Below, in pieces: positions 32,752 through 64,000 of a DNA stretch of 64,000 nt (the first letter of the stretch is position 1; the number at the start of each line of letters is the position of its first letter). Both the position numbers and the translations under genes were made by a program. Location: the NCBI GenBank assembly GCA_949710005.1, contig OX453286.1, positions 6,501,450 through 6,565,449 of the forward strand, written 5' to 3'. Under the pieces are notes generated by a model, which saw only the letters and a list, made by a program, of their open reading frames with translations, did not search any database and was not told the origin of the DNA. Origin of the DNA: Ricordea florida. Its lineage: Eukaryota > Cnidaria > Anthozoa > Corallimorpharia > Ricordeidae.

Positions 32752-33064
32752 ACAATTATAATAATAATAATAGTAATAGAAATAGCAATAGCAATAGCAA
32801 TAGCAATAGTAATAGTAATAGCAATAGCAATAGTAATAGTAATAGTAATAGTAATAGTAATAGTAATAGAAATAGCAATAGTAATAGTAATAGTAATAGC
32901 AATAGTAATAGTAATAGCAATAGCAATAGTAATAGCAATAGCAATAGTAATAGTAATAGCAATAGTAATAGTAATAGTAATAGCAATAGCAATAGCAATA
33001 GCAATAGCAATAGTAATAGTAATAGTAATAGTAATAGTAACAATAATAATAATAATAATAATAA
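32752..33064. repeat. (ATAGTA/ATAGCA)n compound trinucleotide-like repeat
   Basis: About 310 bp of AAT- and hexamer ATAGYA units without interruption. Three long frames across it (Tyr/Cys, Ile/Val/Ala and Leu) are artefacts of the repeat. Confidence 0.95.
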
Positions 33065-33880
33065 TCTCTCACTTCTCACTTCTTCCAGGCGGTTTCTTCA
33101 TTTGAATTTTATTCCACATGGAAATACACAACTCTGACTGAACGTCTATGTGACAAATAGGTTACAAGTGAAGAACATACCTCTGGTTAACTTATTCCAA
33201 TTTCTACCTAAATTAAGAAATTCATTCTTAAGTCATTTTTAAACACGAGAATCAGTATTTTATCACCGACCAGAAGGTAAGATGATGACAATAGAACGAG
33301 CAATACGATTAAACCTTGTCTCAAGGTTTTGTTGACTGAAGAGGTTTGACTGTTGGATAAACGCGGCGCAATCTACTCAACAAAAATTCTGGGTTTATAC
33401 TTCGAAATTTTCATTAGCCGAATGGAACGGTACTTCCAGATCGAGAAACCCGCTCCAGATTCCTGTCCGTTCCCATACATTCTGCGTCACGGGCAAACAA
33501 AGAGAAAGCCAAAACTAAACGCGCCACTTCGGTCGGGCCAGACCAATCACCCTCAAAGGTGGTCACTGATATTCCGGTCGGACTGACCGGAAGTGTCGTG
33601 ACAATACAAATGTCATTGTTGTCATGTAATAAGTAATACGAGACACAAAGAAAGGAACTACTTCGGGGAGGAGACGTGTGAGTTGTAGTGAGCGAAATCG
33701 AAAGAATTAAAGAAGGATTTGACTGCCACGAGTGAGTTTTGGTTGAGTTTTAGGTGTACCATACAAGTTCGGTACAGGACCGAACCAAAATGGACTCTCC
33801 CATTTTACTTCCGACAGAAGTTTCTGGTGGAATGGTAAGCGCTCCCTGGACTTCTAATTAAGAAATAGAAAACATGCACC
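33065..33880. other. Intergenic, no supported gene
   Basis: Nothing recognisable. Confidence 0.3.
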
Positions 33881-34232
33881 GTGTTTCTATCGAGTTTTAG
33901 TATAAATCTACTAGCGTTCTATCACAAATGCCGCGCTCTGATTGGCTATGCTACTCGCTATCTATTCTGTGATAGATAGTGAGTAGCGTAATGGCGGCCG
34001 CTTCTTCATGTTTTCGAAGTGTCCCTGAAGAAGATTTAGACAGTTCACTGGTCGAGGCTGTTCCAGAAAAGACAAAGTTTTGAACGACTAGTAGATTTGT
34101 ACTAAAACAATTAGATTATTCGCTCTCGATTTCTATGCGTGATAGTTGACTCGGGTTGCGCCCTCGTCAACTATCACGCGATAGAAATCTCGAGCTCATA
34201 ATCTAATTGTTTAATAGAAACACGAGTGAAAG

Positions 34233-34263
<31 letters not shown>

Positions 34264-34264
34264 G

Positions 34265-34295
<31 letters not shown>

Positions 34296-34570
34296 GAGTT
34301 CTCCCAAACTTTCACGAGTGTTTCTATAACTCAATAGAATCACGAAGAACGTGTTTTCTATTTCTTTTAGAAAACACCGCGACGAAAAAAAGAAAAGCAA
34401 CTTGTTAGCTTTGATTAACAAAATGTAAATTCTCTTTGCTCGCGTCATCTTTACGTCAACAGCTCGTGCTAGTTCTGTGTTTCTATGGAGTTATAGAAAC
34501 ACGATTTCTAACCAATCAGCGCGCGTACTTTCTTAGGACTGTTTTCTAATTCTATTTTCAACACCTTGGG
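33881..34570. repeat. Cluster of foldback elements
   Basis: Two long hairpins lie back to back: arms 34106-34150 / 34166-34212 (TTAGATTATTCGCTCTCGAT) and 34214-34273 / about 34278-34327 (GTGAAAGTTTGGGAGAACGA). GTGTTTCTAT motifs flank the cluster at 33886 and 34478. Another partial copy of the first arm is at 47365-47415. Likely MITEs. Confidence 0.6.
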
Positions 34571-34708
34571 GCGCCCAATTCCTTTGGCTTCAAGCGACTG
34601 ATTGAATTATAAATCAGTTTGAGATTTACAGTCCTTTGTTGGAAGTCATGATTTGGTAAAATAGTCCCAAAAATAAAATAGAAAAATGGTAGGGTTGTCG
34701 GATGATGT

Positions 34709-34836
34709 ATTGTGGCTCAATTTTATCCTTGGTTTAGATTTTATTTTCTTTTGTTTCAAACTCATTATCATACATTACCACACCAAAAAACTAAGGAAAA
34801 TAAAATTTAAACCAAGGAAAAAATTGAACCATAACA
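34709..34836. mobile_element. Foldback MITE family D, copy 1
   Basis: Inverted ends around CAATTTTATCCTTGGTTTAG, about 128 bp, diverged relative of 39265-39393. It lies just past the GPI stop codon and so probably in or near its 3' UTR. Confidence 0.75.
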
Positions 34837-34966
34837 GTTGCACACAAAAATGATTACTCGTAAAGTCTACTACGAGCAGTTTGCATTTGCTCAACTATTC
34901 TACAATTGAAAGAATCTATGACTCCGGCTCAAAGCGAAGACATGTGCTGAGCACGGTGTGACGTCA

Positions 34967-57595
<22,629 letters not shown>

Positions 57596-58610
57596 GGTTA
57601 CTTTTTGCAATCCTCCGGGCAAATAATGTATGCTTCAAAAGGCAGTATTAGCACTGTCAAGAAACATAGGTGATATTGATCAGGCACCACCATAATAGGT
57701 ACCAGTCTCTTCGCGCTGGGCGTGGTGGTATAATTGTCACGCAAACTAATATTCACTACTGCAGGCAAATACTGCAGTTTAAATTTGTGTAAAACTAAAG
57801 TAAGTAAGAGACATTTTGGTTTAATTCCGAGCTTCATTGCATAGTATGCGCATTTCTTAGTGCTTTGTGCATTCTTTCCTTGAATGGAGCAATCAATCTG
57901 CCAATGGAAGAAAAAAAAACAATCACACAAACAAACCAACAGCCCATGTTAAATCAATTACAGTATTCCACTCATGAATCAACAGACCTGCATGGGAGAA
58001 CAACTACACGATAGTTGTCAAGAACGCGTATACTGAACTGCCTACAGGGGTGGTAGGGGAGAGGTCCTGCTGTTAGGATATACAAGTCCCCCCGGGGTAT
58101 ACCACTGGGTTACATGGTGTGACATTTAGTGATACAAGGCTATGACACTTGATTCATGATTTTTAAAAAATGGCCACTTTTTTCTAATCAATCCATAACC
58201 AAAAATCCATAAATAAAGGAACACCACACCTCCCAAAACAACAGTCAACCATCAATCAATCATGAATTCATCTAAATCCGTTTATTCGATTTGTCGATCA
58301 AACTATCGATCGATTCACTTCTATTCCTGGTTTATTCGTCTCTTTCTAATTTTGTTTTCTTTTTTTTTAGTCTGTCTTGTTTACTAGTGTTCGCCTTGCA
58401 TACCTCCTCGATATTTATTAGTGAAACGCTGCACCATCTGTTTATCTTTCTATAATCATATTCGAATCTATATACTAGAGTTACCCCGACAGCACCCTCT
58501 GACATCATTGTCGTCGTAACAGTTTTCTAGCTGGTTACTGAACTTCGGTGGCCCACAGGGGTCACTCCACAAAAAAAGGTCAACTACATGTCAAACGCTG
58601 CACCCTATAC
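57596..58610. other. GPI upstream region
   Basis: Would hold the 5' UTR and promoter of the minus-strand GPI gene. No TATA box is clear. A 113-codon frame (57598-57939) has no recognisable content. Confidence 0.3.
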
Positions 58611-58617
58611 AAATAAA

Positions 58618-58706
58618 AAATGTTGCTGAAAATAAAAAAGAATGTTGCTGCAAATACAAAAAGTTGCTGCAAATACAAAAAGTTGCTGCAAATAAAAAAG
58701 AGGTTG
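58618..58706. repeat. About 20-bp minisatellite, 4-5 units
   Basis: Units GTTGCTGCAAATACAAAAA. Confidence 0.88.
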
Positions 58707-59132
58707 CTGACGCGACATGGAACTAGTACCCAGTATTCCTCTCGTGTTGCGTATAATAAAAAATGGCGGACGACAGGTCGAAAAAGCAAATAATGAGGGT
58801 TATTTTCAGCAAGGATATCAAAATGATGCTATTCTAACATTTTTCATTGTCATTGTTATTATTATTCTTCTTCTTATTATTATTATTTATTTATTTTGTT
58901 GCGATATTTAATACGGGAAAAATGGTAAGAAAGCCAACATGAAGACGAGTTAGGTTGAGCCGTTGTATAGGGCAGGTAAACCAATTGCAGGCCGTGTTAG
59001 ATTGATCTCATCTCACAACCTCTAACCGCGCTCTTTAGTTAAGTAGACCAATCGGAGTTCGCGTTACACTGATCATATTATGTAAGCTCCAAAAGCGCGA
59101 AACAAGGCAAGTACACCAATAAAAATATTAAA

Positions 59133-59137
<5 letters not shown>

Positions 59138-59183
<46 letters not shown>

Positions 59184-59440
59184 CTTTATTCGAGTGTCAA
59201 CTGTATCTAGCACTGACGTACTAATTGGGGACACTGTAAAGCACAAATTAAATCAAATCAAATCATATTAAATTAAATTAAACCAATCAAATCAAATCAA
59301 ATATTGGTTTTTGTGACGAGGGGAAAACCGGAGTACCCGGAGAAAAACCTCTCGGAGCAGAGTAGAGAACCAACAAACTCAGCCCACATATACCAGCCTG
59401 CTTGATTCTAATCTATATGCTCCAACGTGAACTGGAGAGA
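59138..59440 (-). mobile_element. Retroposon 3' end with (AAT)n tail
   Basis: Read leftward, the block TTTCTCCGGGTACTCCGG and GTTGGTTCTCTACTCTGC leads to CGAATAAAGG and an ATT run. This looks like the 3' tail of a SINE or LINE. The exact family is uncertain. Confidence 0.5.
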
Positions 59441-59869
59441 CCAAAGTAAGAAAAAAAAAAACTTACCGGAGCCCATGATTGGCTGATCTTATTCCTAAGT
59501 GGGAGGATTGCGTTAACCAGACCAATTTGTGCGCGTCTTAGGCTCATATATCATTCAACCTTCAATGCAGGAAAATAGTAGACGAATCCATGATCGAAGT
59601 AGGTTGACGTTGGTTTGTTGACTTCTATGGAAGGAAGGCCAAATAACACGGCCAGGACTATATCCATGATTGTATTTTATTGTATCCATAAATTACTATG
59701 ACCAATCTTCAGATCTCCAAGTTTGATAATGCAGTACAGTAATTATAATTAAGGTTCTTGCCTTTAAATAACTTCTTTCTTTGAATATGGACTTAGGTCA
59801 CAGTGTTCAAGCGGACGATCGCAATGCGCAAGCTCAATACACCAACAACAATCAGCCGACAAAATTTCA

Positions 59870-60530
59870 CGATGATATGAATAATGAGAATATTTAACAA
59901 CTATTCACCGTGGCTAGTGGTGGAAATGCACCGCTAACCACCGACACTGAGGTGAATAGTTGTTTTAGTATATACTAAAACAGTGAGATAATGTACACTA
60001 CAAAAAGAATATGGCTTGGAAAATGGAGGACTTTCCAAGTGGTGATCCAACACGGCTCTGATCGCAGTAAGGGATTGAATTTCTTCAAATGGAGTTGCAA
60101 GTCTTTCTGTACCGATTTGAATTAATGCTGTAAAAAATATAATTTAACTTTTGTTCTCAAGTGAACAACTGACATCATTTTTTTTTTACGCAAGATTAAT
60201 TTTCATTTGTAAACAAAACCTTTCTCGTTCGTTTTTAATATAGTTAGTAACCATGTTTTTATCGATAAACTCCAGGTCAAAATTAAACACCACCAAACCA
60301 CATTTATTTGCTGTCTTTGTGTATTCAGGGACTAGCTTGATTCCTTGCTAATTTGGATGATTTCTTGGCTTCTCAGAGATGCAAACCGGACATCGTATTT
60401 TTCGAAATTCAGCGCGAAACTCGCGAACTGCTCGGAGGTAAATAGCAAAAGATATTAGAAGTTTGACTAGCCAATCAGAGCACACTTTAAACGCTATCCA
60501 CTATTTTAGTATATACTTATACAGAATAAA
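59870..60530. mobile_element. Probable MITE with TTTTAGTATATACTAAAA motifs
   Basis: Contains AACAACTATTCACC with its inverse (59896-59913, 59951-59968), and TTTTAGTATATAC motifs near both ends. Borders uncertain. Confidence 0.4.
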
Positions 60531-60781
60531 CACCAATGATGATCTGTGTTGATATTCCTCTTACTGGTACTGTATGAAATGTACGGGGGCAATTAAGGAG
60601 AATTTTATATCTTGACGATGGGATTTAAAAGGTTAAACCTCTTACAGTTTGGTCCGCAGATGTCACCGTGCAACGAAACACTGTCGTCGTCTTCTTTCTC
60701 AGGCCTTTTAATCACAAAGGAGATCAACACGCAAATTCTTCTTAAGGTTGAATACGCCGCGAGAAACTTGGACTCCTTATT

Positions 60782-61474
60782 AGCCTGGTTCACACTTGTG
60801 AGATAAAACACGAACGTAAGCGCAGCGTAAGCTCAAGGAAAACTAACATTTTTTTCTTTTTCTTGTGCTTGTGTTATGCTTATTTGACAAGTGGGAAGTG
60901 GCGTGAAATAATCACAAGCATTAGCACAAGAAAAACAAACATTTTTCTTTTTCTTGTGCTTGTGTTATGCTTATTTGACAAGAGGGAAGTGGCGTGAAAT
61001 AATCACAAGCACAAGCGCAAGAATTCAACCAATGAGAAAGATCTCATGTATGTACCCACCACAAGTCCCCAACAACGTAAAACACGTTAAATTATTCAAT
61101 GCACCATTCAATTACGTCAACGTACTTTTCAATTACGTACAGGGGACTCGTGATGGGTATATACATGAGATCTCAGCCTGTAAAGGAAAACAATTACATA
61201 CAATGGGAGTCATGTTGGGTATATACATGAGATCTCTACCTGTAAAGGGAAACAATTACATACAATGGGACTCGTGGTGGGTATATACATGAGATCTCTG
61301 CCTGTAAAGGAAAACAATTACATACAATGGGACCCGTGGTGGGTACATACATGAGATCTGTGCCCAACCAATCGATGTGACTCGCACCGCGCACGTGTAA
61401 GTCACCAGTGTGAAGGTCTTTGTCCTTATACTTGCGCTTATGTTTGTGCTCATTTCACGAGCGTGAATCAGGCT
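60782..61474. mobile_element. Inverted-repeat element carrying two tandem arrays
   Basis: The ends AGCCTGGTTCACACTTGTGA and (inverted) AGCCTGATTCACGCTCGTGA extend about 50 bp. Inside are a duplicated ~108-bp block (60840-61025, TTTCTTGTGCTTGTGTTATG) and a 62-bp tandem array (61148-61360). Confidence 0.7.
61148..61360. repeat. 62-bp tandem array, 3-4 units
   Basis: ATGAGATCT begins at 61165, 61227, 61289 and 61351, exactly 62 bp apart. An inverted single copy of the unit edge (AGATCTCATGTATGTACCC) is at 61040-61075. Confidence 0.92.
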
Positions 61475-61786
61475 TTTACATTTTCGGGGAATTAGAATTA
61501 AAAGCAAAAGAATTACGCAAGAAAGCCGGAAATGAAACTCGGAAACGGTTCGCGTCAATTCGATTGGAACGTCTTGTGGGCGTTGTGCTAATTTGTGAGC
61601 TGATAACCTTTCTGTATTCTGGTCTTGGATTTTGAGGTCTCCCAGTAAGAGCTGTCGGACACATATCATACGTGAGTTCAGTCAACAGAATTCGCTCGTG
61701 TTTCCGTCGGGTCTTGTGCCACTTGTTCGCTTTCAACTTGCGACACACGTGACCAACAGCCATCGATCCCTACTTCTCTACCATCG

Positions 61787-63027
61787 TCAACTGGCTTCGA
61801 AAATCTTAAGATAGATGACTCCAAATAAGGACGTGATGAGCCAGGCAGTACATAGCCACCATACCATATATGACAAGACTCCCTGGAAAAGAGCGGTCGT
61901 CAGGACCCCCCGCAAGCTCAAAGCAGCCTCTCTTGTACTGTTCGATATTAAAGGGGAGTACTGGATCCGTGATACATCCACAGGGTTGCTGTTCCAGTCT
62001 GTACAACCTGGAAAAAAAGTTAAACCTCACTGAATCGAAAACATAGCGGTTTTCATTGAGTGTTGCAGTAGTGGTAGTAATAGTAATAGTCGTTTGGAGC
62101 TAATTCTTTTTCAGTCAACTTGACTGTGGAAACTTTGACGTTCATAAGCAGCAAATAAAATTAATGGGAAAATTCAAATTCTTAGTATATCGACGAAAAC
62201 AAAATAGTTGCTCGTCGCACAAGAATCTAAAGTCTTTTGCGGTCAGCGGTGAACAAAAGAAGAGTGTAGAAGAATGAAGGTCAGCGGACTCCCTCAAAAA
62301 CGAAACGGAGACGTTTACCTATTTAACTTATCAAGCCTTATTAGCAAAGTTTTACATAGAGAAACACTTAAAACGAACATTGTACTTACCGACTGTTCTC
62401 AGCATTAGGACAGAGAATAACAGCAGAATGGTAGGGGCAAGATACTGAAGAGCAGCCGCTGACAGGTAGTAAAATATGCGGGCTACCTGGATAATAACGA
62501 AAATAATTTAATGTTTATGGAACTTAAATTGGTTACTAAATTACAATAACAAATCACATACCAAAGGAAAGGCATAAATTTGGCTGTCCGTTAAAAGTAA
62601 CCGAACAGTTCAGTACTGTTTGTTTTACTATACAGTGTGGTTCTAACTTTTTCATCTGTCGATCAATCCATGCAGTGTGAGCATGACCATTCGTTTGAAA
62701 GCTACTGAACAGTACTGTACTGTGGTACTGTTTGTTTTACTATACATTGTGGTTCGAACTTTTTCATCTTTGGAAAGCTTCTGAATAGTACTGTACAGTT
62801 TGTGACATTGTCTTGCTTTTCAGGATATGGTTCTGTTTGTATCAGTGCTTACCTTTCTCTGCAAGTCTACGTTGGTTATTCTGCCAGTTTCTTTCTTCAT
62901 TTTTTCAATTCTTTCATGCGCCATGTGTAGATACGACTGCAGATGTCTCCATACCAAACTTAGCCGAAGAACACAAAACAATAACAGCAGTGTAAAGCGA
63001 AGATTGGAGTAACCCTGCTTGGTTAAT
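61787..63027 (-). CDS. TMEM161 family membrane protein, last three exons
   Basis: Exons 62853-63027, 62390-62486 and 61787-62007 (5' to 3') join in frame with GT-AG introns and encode about 163 C-terminal residues. The first gives a helix and an amphipathic HLQSYLHMAHERIEKMKKE stretch. The second gives VARIFYYLSAAALQYLAP, a strong match to the last third of vertebrate TMEM161A/B. The third ends in SLRGVLTTALFQGVLSYMVWW and SLFGVIYL before the stop at 61787. TMEM161 proteins are multi-pass membrane proteins; TMEM161B is linked to heart rhythm in vertebrates. The first listed exon starts in phase 2 and earlier exons are outside the window. Metazoan A/B paralogy cannot be assigned. Confidence 0.88.
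62600..62805 (+). repeat. 106-bp satellite, about 2 units, in TMEM161-like intron
   Basis: Shares ACAGTACTGTACTGTGGTAC and TTTTACTATACAGTGTGG with the array at 45247. Truncated and with small indels. Lies in the 62487-62852 intron. Confidence 0.85.
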
Positions 63028-63134
63028 CTGAAAAAAAAAAATGAATTAGAAATTAATACTTAAATCACAAAGTAAGAAACGATCAGCAGATGAGAACAAC
63101 GAAGGGCCCCTGATACATATATAAATATTTCAAC

Positions 63135-63560
63135 ATTTCAGGGATGGGGTGCTAGCTCCTCTCAGTGTTAGAGGTAGGGGTGGGGTCTCAGTCGTTTATA
63201 CTATAGGTAGGGACTAGGGGTAGGGATGAGGTGCAAACTCCTCTTAGTGTTAGGGGAAGGGGTGGGGTCTCAGTCGTTTATACTATAGGTGGGGACTAGG
63301 GGTAGGGATGAGGTGCAAGCTCCTCTTAGTGTTAGGGGAAGGAAGGGGTGCGATCTAGGGGTAGGGGTAAGGTGCAAGCTCCTCTCAGTGTTAGGGGTGG
63401 GGTTAGGGGTAGAGATGAGGTGCAAGCTCCTATTAGTGTTAGGGGTAGGGGTGTGATATAAGGGTAGGGGTGAGGTGCAAGCTCCTCTCATTGGTAGGGG
63501 TGGGGTTAGGGGTAGGGGTGAGGTGCTAGTTTCTCTCAGTAGGGGTAGGGGTGGGGTCTT
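63135..63560. repeat. GGGGTAGGGGTGAGGTGCAA minisatellite
   Basis: About eight G-rich units of variable length with GAGGTGCAAGCTCCTCTCAG. It precedes the known exons of the TMEM161-like gene, probably in an intron. Confidence 0.88.
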
Positions 63561-63894
63561 AAGTCTTTAGAGGAGAAGGGTGCAAGTCTTTGTCAGGTTT
63601 ATCTCAGTCTTCGCTCCGTTTGTGAGGAGACAATGTGAAAACGACCTCTGCGAAACACCAAATAATAGATATAAACTAGCGCACACGTTTGGATAAGCTG
63701 ACGGTTCCCGATCGAAGCACGGGCGAGAGTTTGATAGGATTTCGAAGTTCAAGCACCTCGGAATTCTCTCAAACTTCCTCTAGCGTTTGCATCAGCTTGT
63801 GCAAACATGCACAAAGAAACAATTCTCTTTTTCAGTAAAACAAAAGAAACATTTAGCTTAACATCGTACCCTTGTGTACCTTATTGTCACATAT

Positions 63895-64000
63895 TTTCGC
63901 GGGACTTAAATTTAGCGATTTTCATGATTATCAAAAAATCGCGAAATTTGAGTGAAACTAAGTTCTCGCGAAAATTAACAACGCGAAATTTAATACCTGC
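63895..64000. mobile_element. Element end at window border
   Basis: AATTTAGCGATTTTCATGAT and its inverted GCGAAATTT copies resemble the terminal blocks of the pogo-like relic at 22544-26424. The rest lies outside. Confidence 0.4.

Noticed and set aside
32503..33105. Long frames rich in Tyr/Cys, Ile/Val/Ala or Leu
   Set aside because: Produced by the trinucleotide-type repeat on both strands.
57598..57939. 113-codon minus-strand frame just upstream of GPI
   Set aside because: No domain, ends at the GPI start; more likely 5' UTR and promoter.
63030..64000. Further TMEM161 exons
   Set aside because: No frame matching the family was found; the stretch is minisatellite and element sequence.

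Overview
The window is a piece of an animal nuclear genome, most likely a cnidarian (anthozoan: stony coral or anemone). That is an inference from the repeat types (Polinton, Penelope-like element, Ty3/gypsy, pogo-like relic, many short inverted-repeat elements), the AT-rich sequence and the intron-rich housekeeping gene. The species cannot be named.

Left edge (1-7360): the right part of a Polinton/Maverick, a virus-like self-synthesising DNA transposon. A packaging ATPase runs off the window and is followed by a capsid-like protein, a retroviral-type DDE integrase and a 1430-residue protein-primed family B DNA polymerase. All visible frames are open and the catalytic motifs are present. The integrase and polymerase genes converge and overlap by 58 bp. 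About 50-bp repeats lie between the polymerase start and the host DNA.

Middle (7360-34960): gene-poor and repeat-rich. Three single-exon genes for two-pass membrane proteins lie at 9394-9789, 15846-16283 and 30296-32020; the first two look like diverged paralogs. Between them are a Mutator-like non-autonomous element whose terminal repeats hold a 7-bp minisatellite, a gag-only Ty3/gypsy element with two LTRs identical by eye, a short element bounded by G and C homopolymers nested in a Harbinger-like MITE, Penelope-like 3' ends with hammerhead-ribozyme-like motifs, and a broken pogo-like transposon.

Right half (34967-57595, minus strand): a complete glucose-6-phosphate isomerase gene. I assembled it as 22 exons that join in frame to 555 residues with the catalytic residues in place. 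Its introns carry much of the repeat content: SINEs, foldback MITEs, minisatellites, an 8-unit satellite and a perfect 86-bp inverted pair of Penelope ends.

Right edge (61787-63027, minus strand): the last three exons of a TMEM161 family membrane protein; its 5' part lies beyond the window.

A 106-bp satellite recurs at six places in both orientations and is the strongest repeat signature of the window. No rRNA gene, functional tRNA gene or CRISPR array was seen.
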